From positions 248,001-312,000 of the forward strand of contig CANMSO010000007.1 in the NCBI GenBank assembly GCA_947500545.1: a stretch of DNA of 64,000 nt. The letters run 5' to 3'. The translations under genes were made by a program, and so were the position numbers. Position 1 is the stretch's first letter. The number at the start of each line of letters is the position of its first letter. The notes below the pieces were generated by a model that saw nothing but the letters and a program-made list of their open reading frames with translations, ran no database searches and had not been told where the DNA came from. Origin of the DNA: an uncultured Aquimarina sp. (GTDB lineage Bacteria > Bacteroidota > Bacteroidia > Flavobacteriales > Flavobacteriaceae). Of the stretch, positions 34,350-42,153 are shown in pieces.

Positions 34350-35069
34350 TTAGTCTAAAGTCAAGTTACCATACGGAGAGGGTTCGTGCGATTGTTTATT
34401 AAAAGCCCCTTCTCGTTGATTATTATGTATCCAAGCTCGAGCATATTTATCGAGCCTTATTTTAATGTTTCGGTAATTGTATTCCCTATTTTCAAGATCA
34501 AAAGTGTCATTAAAATCAGCACAGAATCTTTCAAAATTTTTAATTTGAGATTTATTCTGCATTAGAAAATATTCCCATTCGGAAGGAAAGTTCTTCTTAA
34601 AAAAGTCGATAGAGCGAGTTTCTTCGCTATTATTACTTCTAGTATTAGTTTTATTATTATCCTTATATGATTTGCCCATTTCGTCAATAGGTCTTGCTCT
34701 TTTCGTCAATAGGTTTTGCTCTTTTTGACAAATGGTCTTGCTCTTTCTGTCAATAGGTAATTGACTATTTTTTTCTACCTTTTTTTGATGAGTGATTACA
34801 TTATGATCAATAAATACCTTGCGAGTATTCCCTTGTGATTTATTATGCTTAATCTTTACATATCCGCATTTTTCCAATTGTGATATCCAGCGAGAAATCG
34901 TAAAAGGACTTACATCATATAAATCGGCAAAATATCCATTATCAGCCCAACAATATCCCTCTTTGTTACATAAAGAAGTAATCTCACCATACAAAAGTTT
35001 TGCATTTGGTTTTAATACTTTATCATACCGAACTGAAGCGGGAATGATTGAAAAATATGACGGGTTCAT
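34350..35069 (-). CDS. HTH replication initiation-like protein
   Basis: 239 aa. Residues 1-95 form a winged HTH of the kind found in phage replication proteins: YFSIIPASVRYDKVLKPNAKLLYGEITSL then FADLYDVSPFTISRWISQLEKCGYVKI. The C-terminal part (155-230) may be helicase-binding. It sits 6 bases upstream of dnaB, so an initiator or loader role is likely. The phage origin is often inside such a gene; I see no clear iterons. Confidence 0.75.
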   Translation of the reverse strand: MNPSYFSIIPASVRYDKVLKPNAKLLYGEITSLCNKEGYCWADNGYFADLYDVSPFTISRWISQLEKCGYVKIKHNKSQGNTRKVFIDHNVITHQKKVEKNSQLPIDRKSKTICQKEQNLLTKRARPIDEMGKSYKDNNKTNTRSNNSEETRSIDFFKKNFPSEWEYFLMQNKSQIKNFERFCADFNDTFDLENREYNYRNIKIRLDKYARAWIHNNQREGAFNKQSHEPSPYGNLTLD

Positions 35070-35071
35070 GA

Positions 35072-35335
35072 TTACTTGTTTTTTTCAGTTTTCTGAGGTT
35101 TTTTTTCTTTTGAAACTTCTATTTCATCGCTTATTTCAATCGCCTCAATTTCTTTAGATGGAATATCCAGTTTAGATTGTACATATTTATTACGCTTAAG
35201 GTTGTTTTTAAGTCTAAAACGCTGAATAATATCTGCTGTAGAATTAACCATTTTCGCCAAATCCACGTCAGATTTTTGCAAATAAAATTGTCTCACTAAT
35301 TGATTCTGAATTCTTGTTAGCTTTGTTGTTTCCAT
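35072..35335 (-). CDS. Small phage protein with possible HTH
   Basis: 87 aa. The N-terminal half (LTRIQNQLVRQFYLQKSDVDLAKMVNSTADIIQRFRLKNNL, residues 6-46) looks like a helix-turn-helix; the tail is Lys/Glu-rich and disordered. Two bases separate it from the replication gene. Function unknown. Confidence 0.6.
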   Translation of the reverse strand: METTKLTRIQNQLVRQFYLQKSDVDLAKMVNSTADIIQRFRLKNNLKRNKYVQSKLDIPSKEIEAIEISDEIEVSKEKKPQKTEKNK

Positions 35336-35345
35336 TTTTAAATAT

Positions 35346-35810
35346 TTAAGATTTTTTCACAAAAAAAGCATCCAACAAAAGCCTATATTTATGCTTGAAT
35401 GCTTCTTCTTTTTTAAAACGATTTTCAAATTTTGCTAGTTGGTTCATTAAATACGATGTATTAATATTGTATTTTTTGGATATCGCTATGGGGTAGGTAG
35501 ATTCAGAAATGGCCATTTCCATATAACAGGCTAGTAGTTTTTCATCTGTATCACGAACACCGATGATTTTGTTTAAAGGAATTTCAAGGGCTTCTGAAAC
35601 CTTTATTGCAATACTCCAGTATTGCCTATCAATATTCTCTGGATTTACCATAGTGTTGGTATAGCTGAGCGACGTATTTTTTTCAGTTACTTTACCTAAA
35701 AGATTGACGATTTTATTTTTTGAATCCATATCAACTAGTTTTACTACACTTATCACACGTTTCCAAAACGCTTCCAAACCTGCTTGGCTGTGGATAGCAT
35801 AATTTCCCAT
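35346..35810 (-). CDS. Phage early protein, unknown, helical
   Basis: 154 aa. The C-terminal section (DEKLLACYMEMAISESTYPIAISKKYNINTSYLMNQLAKFENRF, residues 89-132) is helical with an HTH-like turn, distantly reminiscent of DnaA domain IV but without the DnaA signature. Part of the early operon upstream of replication genes. Confidence 0.6.
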   Translation of the reverse strand: MGNYAIHSQAGLEAFWKRVISVVKLVDMDSKNKIVNLLGKVTEKNTSLSYTNTMVNPENIDRQYWSIAIKVSEALEIPLNKIIGVRDTDEKLLACYMEMAISESTYPIAISKKYNINTSYLMNQLAKFENRFKKEEAFKHKYRLLLDAFFVKKS

Positions 35811-35860
35811 GGTTATAACAATTTTTTAATTCCAATTGCGCGGGATATTTTCTTTTTACT

Positions 35861-36202
35861 TTACAGTATTGTTGGTTCATAAGTTTTTCTTTGTTTAGCA
35901 ATTCGTATTGCTGCTATGGTTAGTAATTTTTCAGGAGAGTTTTCAGTGCAACCAGGTTTGATTATTTCCAACGGCTTTGCAAAAGTTTTTGCGATCTGAT
36001 ACGCACGCTTTTGAGTGATATCTCCCCAAAGTCCGGAATTTGAAATTTCTCTATAGGTAACTGCTTTTTTTGATAGTATTTTCTTTCGAAGTGCAGCTTT
36101 ATGCGTCAATTCATCCATAACAAGGTGTGCAGGAACAATTAAAAGGTTTTCCTTTTTTAGATGAACCATAAATTCTTTTATAGATACATTACCTTTCATC
36201 AT
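35861..36202 (-). CDS. Phage early protein, unknown
   Basis: 113 aa if it starts at the tandem ATGs 36202/36199; the longer TTG start at 36226 is less likely. Helical, basic; ALRKKILSKKAVTYREISNSGLWGDITQKRAYQIAKTF suggests nucleic-acid binding. No family recognised. It overlaps the upstream membrane-protein gene by about 14 bases. Confidence 0.6.
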   Translation of the reverse strand: MMKGNVSIKEFMVHLKKENLLIVPAHLVMDELTHKAALRKKILSKKAVTYREISNSGLWGDITQKRAYQIAKTFAKPLEIIKPGCTENSPEKLLTIAAIRIAKQRKTYEPTIL

Positions 36203-36365
36203 CTTTCCGTTTAAAATAATCTCCAATTAAAATCAACCACGAAACGCAACTTAAAATGAAAATCAATACTGCAAGCCAAATATCATCTCTTAAATAAATA
36301 ATACCACCTAGCATTAATAATAGGTAAGGGAACAATCCAAATAATAATTTTTGATACCAACTCAT
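36189..36365 (-). CDS. Small two-helix membrane protein
   Basis: 58 aa, starts MSWYQKLLFGLFPYLLLMLG, with two membrane segments (about 6-25 and 30-50) and a charged end (FKRKDDER). The stop overlaps the start of the next early gene. Function unknown. Confidence 0.6.
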   Translation of the reverse strand: MSWYQKLLFGLFPYLLLMLGGIIYLRDDIWLAVLIFILSCVSWLILIGDYFKRKDDER

Positions 36366-36380
36366 TTTGGGTTATTTAAT

Positions 36381-36548
36381 TTATCCTTTAGCCTCAATGA
36401 TAAAATCTGAAAGCCTTAATTTTTCATAATCGTACATTTCATCAAAAGTTTTTCCGTTGACATACCACCTTCCACTTTTTAGAAAAATTCCAGTGGGTAT
36501 TCTGGAAATATTGTTCTTTCGATTAATAAGGTTTAAAGCGGCTTTCAT
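36381..36548 (-). CDS. Small early phage protein, unknown
   Basis: 55 aa, starts MKAALNLINRKNNISRIPTG; contains FLKSGRWYVNGKTFDEMYDY. Soluble and basic. It starts 5 bases after the stop of the membrane protein gene upstream, part of the tight early operon. No family recognised. Confidence 0.6.
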   Translation of the reverse strand: MKAALNLINRKNNISRIPTGIFLKSGRWYVNGKTFDEMYDYEKLRLSDFIIEAKG

Positions 36549-36552
36549 ATGG

Positions 36553-36774
36553 CTATTTTATTCTAAAAAAATGTATATAAAACCCTATCGTTATAAGAGT
36601 AGCTATAAAAAATAGTCCTAAAGCAATCCAGTAATACTTGATGAATCTCGGATTCCCACAGCCTTTTTCAATGATTACTATTTCTTTGAAACTTTTATAC
36701 GCTTTGTGGTTTAAAAAGATCAAAAGCAGTATTAAAAATGTGCAAACGATATCCATTGTTTTGTGAAATTCCAT
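36553..36774 (-). CDS. Small membrane protein, unknown
   Basis: 73 aa with two hydrophobic segments (VCTFLILLLIFL near residue 10-21 and YYWIALGLFFIATLITIGFY near 47-66). Early operon; role unknown, possibly superinfection exclusion, which small phage membrane proteins often serve, but nothing specific shows this. Confidence 0.55.
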   Translation of the reverse strand: MEFHKTMDIVCTFLILLLIFLNHKAYKSFKEIVIIEKGCGNPRFIKYYWIALGLFFIATLITIGFYIHFFRIK

Positions 36775-36784
36775 AAACTAGATT

Positions 36785-36874
36785 TTAATGAGCTTTTATC
36801 CACTTTAATGCGGCAGGAAGCTCTTTTGTAAACTCAATTAATTTTCTGATCAATTCTTTGAAATTATTTTTCAT
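36785..36874 (-). CDS. Tiny early phage peptide
   Basis: 29 aa, starts MKNNFKELIRKLIEFTKELP: an amphipathic basic helix. Its ATG overlaps the stop of the upstream regulator gene as ATGA, the main evidence that it is translated. Function unknown. Confidence 0.45.
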   Translation of the reverse strand: MKNNFKELIRKLIEFTKELPAALKWIKAH

Positions 36875-37206
36875 GATGTTTGTTTGAGTGTTATACATTC
36901 GTTTATCCTGATACTTTTTAATTGAAAATCAGAAGAGTAATCCATTAAAATTTTAAGTATAGAATCTTGAATGATCAGATCTTTTTTTTCAATAGATTTT
37001 CTTAATTTTTGAGAAGCTTCAGCTATAGACACGAGCATTTCGAGAATAGTAGTTTCTTCAGTATTGATATGTTGTAGCAATAGTCTAAAATGTTGTGACG
37101 TGCATCCAAAATCTTGAGCAGCATAATTTTTTGCACCTCTTGGTAATGAATTGTAAATGGAAAATGCTTCTTTTCTTAAATCCATATTAAGATCTTTTAT
37201 CACCAT
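36871..37206 (-). CDS. Early regulator-like protein with possible HTH
   Basis: 111 aa from the ATG at 37206; a GTG start at 37218 is in frame. Residues 8-50 (LRKEAFSIYNSLPRGAKNYAAQDFGCTSQHFRLLLQ) fit a helix-turn-helix, the rest is helical. It is the first gene of the leftward early operon, divergent from the CI-like repressor, the position of a Cro- or CII-type regulator. Its start codon lies inside a perfect 20-base palindrome, consistent with repression at this site. Confidence 0.6.
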   Translation of the reverse strand: MVIKDLNMDLRKEAFSIYNSLPRGAKNYAAQDFGCTSQHFRLLLQHINTEETTILEMLVSIAEASQKLRKSIEKKDLIIQDSILKILMDYSSDFQLKSIRINECITLKQTS

Positions 37207-37222
37207 GTGGAATTCCACATGG
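37203..37222. promoter_or_regulatory. Perfect 20-bp palindrome over the early gene start
   Basis: CCATGTGGAATTCCACATGG is identical to its own complement. It covers the ATG at 37206 and could be a regulator binding site or an mRNA hairpin that masks the start. A second inverted repeat, TACTTA/TAAGTA, lies at 37228-37243. Confidence 0.55.
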
Positions 37223-37281
37223 TTTAATACTTATCTTTAAGTATATTCGTTATATAGAATTCAACATTACGAACAAAAATA

Positions 37282-37327
37282 CGCACATTGAGTGTAAATA
37301 CAAAGAAAAAAACACACATTGTGCATA
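37282..37327. promoter_or_regulatory. Paired operators between the divergent repressor and early genes
   Basis: CGCACATTGAGTGTA (37282-37296) and CACACATTGTGCATA (37313-37327) are related imperfect palindromes whose starts lie 31 bases apart, about three helical turns. They lie 35 bases upstream of the repressor ATG and are likely CI-type operators forming the lysis-lysogeny switch. Confidence 0.6.
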
Positions 37328-37361
37328 TTTTAACAATGAGACAAATACTGATATATTGATA

Positions 37362-37835
37362 ATGAATCATTTAGAACTAAAAAATATTAGGAAAGAATTA
37401 AAAATAACACAAGCAGAAATGGCTATTAAACTTGGGCTTTCGACCCGAGGGTATCAAAATTATGAACAAGGAGATAGAACAATACCTAAGTCCATTATAC
37501 TATTACTTAAAAAGTTAACTGAAGATGAACAAAATACGCACAATCAAAAACCAAAAAAAGGGGGGAATGAAATTGCTGCGTATAAACAAATTGAACATTT
37601 AGAAAAGCTTACTGAATTTTTAGAAGCGGAGAACAGATTGATCAAAGAGAATTATGAAAAGTCATTTGAAGGTATTAGAATAATGGTTGAATCTTTGACG
37701 CAACAAAATGAAAATTTTAAAGAACTTGGTATGCAAATCCTTAAAATGGTTGACGCCTTATCTCTAAAATATGAAGTCAATGATGAAATCAAAAGAATAA
37801 AGAAAGACTTAAAAAACCAAGCTAAAAACAAATAA
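37362..37835 (+). CDS. CI-like XRE-family repressor
   Basis: 157 aa from the ATG at 37362. Residues 1-55 are a classic XRE helix-turn-helix: LKNIRKELKITQAEMAIKLGLSTRGYQNYEQGDRTIPKSII. The rest is a charged coiled coil, with no LexA-like peptidase domain, so it would not self-cleave on SOS induction. It is divergent from the leftward early operon, with paired operators between. Probable lysogeny repressor. Confidence 0.85.
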   Translation: MNHLELKNIRKELKITQAEMAIKLGLSTRGYQNYEQGDRTIPKSIILLLKKLTEDEQNTHNQKPKKGGNEIAAYKQIEHLEKLTEFLEAENRLIKENYEKSFEGIRIMVESLTQQNENFKELGMQILKMVDALSLKYEVNDEIKRIKKDLKNQAKNK

Positions 37836-38249
37836 AATAATACCTTCTGAATTCAATAGTTTTTTTGTTAGTTTTTTCAACTTTTTTAATTTGATGCTAT
37901 TTAAATTCTTCTTTAATAAGTACAAATTTTCTAAATAAGTAAGATCATTAATAGTTTTATGATTATGAGCTTTTTTTAAATTTAAAAACTCATGCTTCAT
38001 TGATTTTAAACCCATTGGAACATTGTTTAGTGAAACCCAATTTTAGTAATAATTCAACTCAGATTATGGCCGACTTTTTATTCAATCCCGGTAAAATTTT
38101 GGTGATTAATTGTTTGTTTTGTAGTTAAAATGAGGGGTAGGGCTATGAATTTACAAAAAAAGAGACTACTTTTCCTACGTAATAAGTTAAAATACAAGTA
38201 ATTACGGGTAAACCGTAATCAAAGAGTTTAAATTTTAACATTTTATATA
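37836..38249. other. AT-rich stretch between repressor and secreted protein gene
   Basis: About 410 bases. A minus-strand Lys/Leu-rich frame (68 aa, 37809-38015) overlaps the repressor end and is doubtful. A hairpin ATTACGG-GTAAA-CCGTAAT occupies 38201-38219, 31 bases before the next gene, and may be a regulatory site or part of its leader. Confidence 0.4.
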
Positions 38250-38786
38250 ATGAATAAAAGATATCTAATACTAATTTTCTTCATAAGTGTTTGGACCAAC
38301 TTTGTATTTCCACAAAGTCCCTGCAAGGTTGAAATTTTGGAAGATAATTTCACCAAGAAAAAGCAAAAAATTATCGATTTTCAGAATGTGTATAAATTCA
38401 ATGAATCATTCAAAATACGAACTGTAGATTTTTCAGTTTTTGAACAAGACAAAAAACTTTATTTGACTGCGAAATACAGGGAAAATTTGAATTATGAGAG
38501 ATTGTTTTGTTTAAATAATTCATCAAAAATATTGTTTCTTCTCGAAAATGATACTACTATTTCCTTACCATATGTTGGTAGTTTTCAATGCACTGATATT
38601 GATTATTATGGATCTAATCTCAAATATCACCATAGATTATTGGCTAATTATTCTATATCTCCAAAAAACAAATCAATTTTATCCAAAAACAAAATAAAAC
38701 AAATTAGAATACATTATTCAGAAGACAGTGAGGAATTAATACTAGAGAATAATTCGTTTATGTTAGAAAATTTACCTTGTTTTTGA
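38250..38786 (+). CDS. Secreted protein of unknown function next to the integrase
   Basis: 178 aa with a signal peptide (YLILIFFISVWTNFVFPQS). Mature part has Cys residues at both ends (SPCKVEI near the start and ENLPCF at the end) and beta-strand character. No family recognised. Its isolated plus-strand position between repressor and integrase is usual for lysogenic-conversion genes. Confidence 0.6.
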   Translation: MNKRYLILIFFISVWTNFVFPQSPCKVEILEDNFTKKKQKIIDFQNVYKFNESFKIRTVDFSVFEQDKKLYLTAKYRENLNYERLFCLNNSSKILFLLENDTTISLPYVGSFQCTDIDYYGSNLKYHHRLLANYSISPKNKSILSKNKIKQIRIHYSEDSEELILENNSFMLENLPCF

Positions 38787-38814
38787 ATCAGCTTGGTTTT
38801 TTTGATGGAATGGT

Positions 38815-40017
38815 TTAAGAAGCTTTCTTTGGATTTCTTCCAAAACAAATTAAATGTTGAGCTTTATCCCTTATTTTGCTAGGGAATTTATCCTTATAGG
38901 CAGTATCAATATCATTACGTTCATGACCCATTAATTCTCTCATGATATCAGGATCTACTCCGGCAAATTTGCCAAGAGTTGCAAAACTATGTCGTACTAC
39001 TTTACTAGTTAACTTTCCCCCTTTAGGCATTAATTCAATTTTTAGTTTTTTCCTAACACGTTCAAGTTTTCGATTATGATTGCTTCTAAAGGTTTTGTAT
39101 CCAACTTCATCTTTTCTCCACGGAAAGATATACACTTCATCATCTGCTCGATATTTGTCAATTATTTCTTGGGCCTCAGGCAAAACCAACATATCAAATT
39201 CGTAGGCTCTAAGCCCTAACTTCGCTCTTTTAAAAAACGCTCTTCCATTGACTAGTTGACTCTTTTTTAAGTAATAAACATCTACTAAATCAGTCCCACA
39301 AAAATAGAACTGAAGTAGGTTTAGATCAACCGACATCTGTTGTTCTTTTGATAAGCCTTTTGCATTAATAATTTTCTGTATCCCTTCACGATCTAGATAT
39401 TCATTTTTATTTCTTCTTACTCGAACAGGTAGGTCAAAAAATAGTCCAGTGAATGGTCTTGAGTCTTCACAGTTTCCTAAGCGGACAGCTTTATTGTAAA
39501 TAGCCCTTATCTCATAAAGGTAGGTTCTGATTGATGTGTTTTTTAACCCCTCTTCTTTTTTATGTTGTTTGAAGTTTTCTAATAAGGTTCGGTTAATATC
39601 TGTGAAATTTAATTCAGGAGCAAACTTCTCCAGTTGATCTTTAGCATATTTATAGGCTAGAGCGTTCCCATTTCTGCCGAGTTTATTCATTCGTTCAATT
39701 TCTTGGTCAGCGAATAAGTAAAAGTTTGTAATTATTCCTTTTCTTCCCTCAAAAAAGGCCATTCCAGATGCTACGGTTTCTAGTTCCTTAAATTTAATGG
39801 ATAATGCCTTTTTACGATACTCCATGATTAAGCCATATAAGTCTTCAAAGTCGTCATGTGTAACTTTAGGTAATTCATGGATTGAATCCCAATCATCGAT
39901 AGATGAGTAAGCTATTGTTTTCCGTTTGATTCTTTTTTGATGAGTAACAATTAACTTGATAGGATATAGACCTTTTGATGATCCATCATTAGTGTATAAT
40001 TTTATCGTAGCTTTCAT
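38815..40017 (-). CDS. int: Phage tyrosine integrase
   Basis: 400 aa from the ATG at 40017; a GTG three codons upstream is also possible. N-terminal arm-type domain, SAM-like core-binding domain (about 90-190) and C-terminal catalytic domain with VVRHSFATL (Arg342, His343), GHER (His365) and the nucleophile Tyr374 in DTAYKDKF. Two usual catalytic positions look altered: Cys240 stands where the first Arg is expected (FYFCGTDLVD) and Lys where the first His is expected (SKVVRH). Related Bacteroidota integrases often vary there. It lies 150 bases from the attachment site in tRNA-Arg, so it is the integrase for this prophage. Confidence 0.9.
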   Translation of the reverse strand: MKATIKLYTNDGSSKGLYPIKLIVTHQKRIKRKTIAYSSIDDWDSIHELPKVTHDDFEDLYGLIMEYRKKALSIKFKELETVASGMAFFEGRKGIITNFYLFADQEIERMNKLGRNGNALAYKYAKDQLEKFAPELNFTDINRTLLENFKQHKKEEGLKNTSIRTYLYEIRAIYNKAVRLGNCEDSRPFTGLFFDLPVRVRRNKNEYLDREGIQKIINAKGLSKEQQMSVDLNLLQFYFCGTDLVDVYYLKKSQLVNGRAFFKRAKLGLRAYEFDMLVLPEAQEIIDKYRADDEVYIFPWRKDEVGYKTFRSNHNRKLERVRKKLKIELMPKGGKLTSKVVRHSFATLGKFAGVDPDIMRELMGHERNDIDTAYKDKFPSKIRDKAQHLICFGRNPKKAS

Positions 40018-40128
40018 AAAATTCACTCTTGAGATTAGTAAATTTCCGTAAACTTGTCGTAAACTTCTTACTGTAAATGTACCGTTTTTTACCGTTCATC
40101 TATGAAATTGAAAGCGTTAAAATTGTTT

Positions 40129-40163
40129 GTAAAAACAAAAAACCCCAGTATTACTGGGGTTTT
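40129..40163 (-). terminator. Phage-supplied terminator for tRNA-Arg
   Basis: Stem AAAACCCCAG/CTGGGGTTTT (40139-40148 with 40154-40163), five-base loop, then on the minus strand TTTTTTGTTTTT. It directly follows the tRNA 3' end and comes from the phage side of the junction, replacing the host terminator now at 5591-5638. Confidence 0.8.
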
Positions 40164-40168
40164 GAAGG

Positions 40169-40218
40169 TGTGACCTCGGCAGGATTCAAACCTGCAACCT
40201 CTTGAGCCGTAATCAAGT
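40169..40218. repeat. Right attachment site inside tRNA-Arg
   Basis: Identical over 50 bases to 5645-5694. Identity ends at the base between the D-stem side and the anticodon stem, so recombination took place within the anticodon arm or the T-arm half of the gene. This copy completes a functional tRNA. Confidence 0.93.
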
Positions 40219-40244
40219 GCACTATTCAGTTATGCTACGAGGCC
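40171..40244 (-). tRNA. tRNA-Arg (ACG anticodon)
   Basis: 74 bases fold into a full cloverleaf: acceptor GGCCTCG/CGAGGTC, D-stem GCAT/GTGC, anticodon stem CTTGA/TCAAG with loop TTACGGC (anticodon ACG, read as ICG after deamination), T-stem GCAGG/CCTGC, discriminator A. CCA is not encoded. The near-universal G19-C56 pair is replaced by A19-T56. The 5' part is chromosomal, the 3' part was supplied by the prophage. Confidence 0.95.
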
Positions 40245-40438
40245 GTTTTGCGGGTGCAAATATAATTTTTTTTATATTGCTGGCAAAATTTATGTTGACT
40301 TTTTCAATATATATTCAGTACTAAAAAAAGCTACCCAATATGCCCTGGCAAAATAATGCCCGAAAACATAATTGTAGTAGCTTTGTTTTATATCTCTAAA
40401 CGTGCTTTAAGAGTGCTGTATGCCAGAGTTTTATTACT

Positions 40439-41773
40439 TTACTCACTCTTTTTACTCATCATCTTTTTAGCAAGATCGGCGCCAATCAAAGATTGTAATA
40501 AATTTCCATCGTTACTTTGTTTACCTCCATCTTGTATATAGATTTCTGGCAATCTAAGCTCTTTAAGCTCTCTCGCGATGTTTACAGAGGTTTTGTATTC
40601 CCATTCTGCGCGTTCTTGCGGAGTAAGACCTGCATTTACAAGTTTTGCATTTTCATAAGACTGGGCATCTGCCATTGTCTTTTGTGTTTTGGCCTTAAAT
40701 TGGGCTACTTCATAATTTTTACGCTCTTCAATAAGATTAAACTCTGCTACTTTGGCTTTAGTTTCGGCTTCAATAGTTTTTTGAATTTGCTCCTTTTCTA
40801 ATCTAGCACGTTCTGTTGCCTTTTCAGCTTCTCCTTTTGCAATTTCCTTCTGAGCACGATAGAACTGGCGTTCTGCTTGTTGTTTCTCTAATTGGGTTTG
40901 GGCTACCTCTTCTTTTTGTAGCTGTAACCGTTTATCAAAAGTAACTTCCCAATCAATTTCTGTAACAACAGCTTGCACCACCGTAAGTCCATATGCTTTT
41001 AGAGAATTGCCATGTTCTCTTATTGGCTCTCCGTTTACATACTTTATTCTATAACGTTTCTGTTTAGACTCCTTATTAACTACAGTTCTTACAATAGTGC
41101 TATCACCTATAACTTCACTCTTTTCATTTGCAAAGTACTCTTCTAGAACATACATTCCGTTTTCAAGCTGATCTTTAAAATATCTATCAAAATCTGAAGC
41201 TTGTCCCGAAATATAATCCTGTGCATCCATAAGTTTACAAGTGTTCTTTATAGATTGATCAATATTTGGAATAATACGTGAACGAATTAGATTTCTTTCC
41301 GTTTTATTTCGATCTGCCACAGATAAAAATTGACCTTCATTGGCTGTATTAATACTAATTACTACTGAGGTTGCTATCCTGGCTTTTACCGCATCGCTAA
41401 ACGCCCAGTATTTGGCTATATCTACATTTGCATATTTACTTTGTTCACCTAATTCACCTTCTTTGTCAGGAATCACATATTTAATTGGTAATTCAAATTG
41501 TATTGGGATAAGACGTCCCCACATTTTGGTATTTATTCCTTGATGAACAACGGCTTTTTGACTTCCCCAGGGGTATTGCACGGCATAGGCAGTACCAGGT
41601 TCTGCATAAAAGAACATTCCAGAGATTACACTTAGTATAAACCCTAAACCTATCATTTGAAAATTACGCTGTCGTGTGAACCATTTTAGAAGTTTTGAAT
41701 TCACAAAAATTGGCTTGATAATAAAAATGATGATTCCTGTAAGAATCAATACGATTCCTAAAAATGTTAGCAT
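40439..41773 (-). CDS. SPFH/band-7-like membrane protein
   Basis: 444 aa. Two N-terminal membrane segments (4-22 and 38-56), then a band-7-like domain (about 60-290) and a long charged coiled coil (290-375, EKQQAERQFYRAQKEIAKGEAEKATERA style), ending in a short tail rich in Gly and Lys. Known: SPFH proteins build membrane microdomain or protease-regulating assemblies. No peptidase partner is adjacent. First chromosomal gene right of the prophage. Confidence 0.75.
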   Translation of the reverse strand: MLTFLGIVLILTGIIIFIIKPIFVNSKLLKWFTRQRNFQMIGLGFILSVISGMFFYAEPGTAYAVQYPWGSQKAVVHQGINTKMWGRLIPIQFELPIKYVIPDKEGELGEQSKYANVDIAKYWAFSDAVKARIATSVVISINTANEGQFLSVADRNKTERNLIRSRIIPNIDQSIKNTCKLMDAQDYISGQASDFDRYFKDQLENGMYVLEEYFANEKSEVIGDSTIVRTVVNKESKQKRYRIKYVNGEPIREHGNSLKAYGLTVVQAVVTEIDWEVTFDKRLQLQKEEVAQTQLEKQQAERQFYRAQKEIAKGEAEKATERARLEKEQIQKTIEAETKAKVAEFNLIEERKNYEVAQFKAKTQKTMADAQSYENAKLVNAGLTPQERAEWEYKTSVNIARELKELRLPEIYIQDGGKQSNDGNLLQSLIGADLAKKMMSKKSE

Positions 41774-42153
41774 ATTAAATAGTTTAAAAATGATTAATTG
41801 ATAATTTTTCCCTTAGCTGTAGAAGTAATTTTGTTTACATGATTTCTATATTTTATAAATTAATAATTGATTGTAATTGGTTGATTGTTTTTTCAATATA
41901 TCTGAAGGAAAAGTATTGGCAAAATATTTATGATGAAATTTGTAAAGGAGATTATATAAATGTAACTAAAAAAATAAAATGTGTTTTAAAACATAATTAA
42001 TTGCCTTAATTTATGTTTATAAATGTAATATTAAAGATGTTTTATGGTTAATGAATGATACTTTTGTAGAGGGTTTTTGATAGGCTTTTCTAATTTCTAG
42101 CAGGTTTTCATCTTTTTTAGGTCTCTTTTTTTAGTTTTCATTATTTTCGGTCG
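41774..42153. other. AT-rich intergenic region upstream of apt
   Basis: About 380 bases between divergent genes. No open frame of note and no stable hairpin seen; it should hold promoters for both flanking genes. Confidence 0.4.

Larger units (their letters stand above)
5645..40218. mobile_element. Prophage (HK97-type siphovirus) integrated in tRNA-Arg(ACG)
   Basis: About 34.6 kb bounded by perfect 50-bp direct repeats of the tRNA 3' part, with a tyrosine integrase next to the right end. Inside are small and large terminase subunits, HNH endonuclease, portal, prohead protease, major capsid protein, connector proteins, tail tube, frameshifted tail chaperone, tape measure and tail tip proteins in standard order on the minus strand. 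A DnaB helicase, an HTH replication protein and a CI-like repressor are also present. All structural frames look intact. No endolysin is recognised. Accessory cargo lies at the left end, between portal and terminase, and beside the integrase. Confidence 0.95.

Noticed and set aside
35346..35810. DnaA-like initiator
   Set aside because: The helical C-terminus resembles a DNA-binding module but lacks the DnaA domain IV signature and AAA+ motor.
37809..38015. 68-codon minus-strand Lys/Leu-rich frame after the repressor
   Set aside because: Composition expected of AT-rich DNA, overlaps the repressor end, no family features; mentioned only within the intergenic entry.
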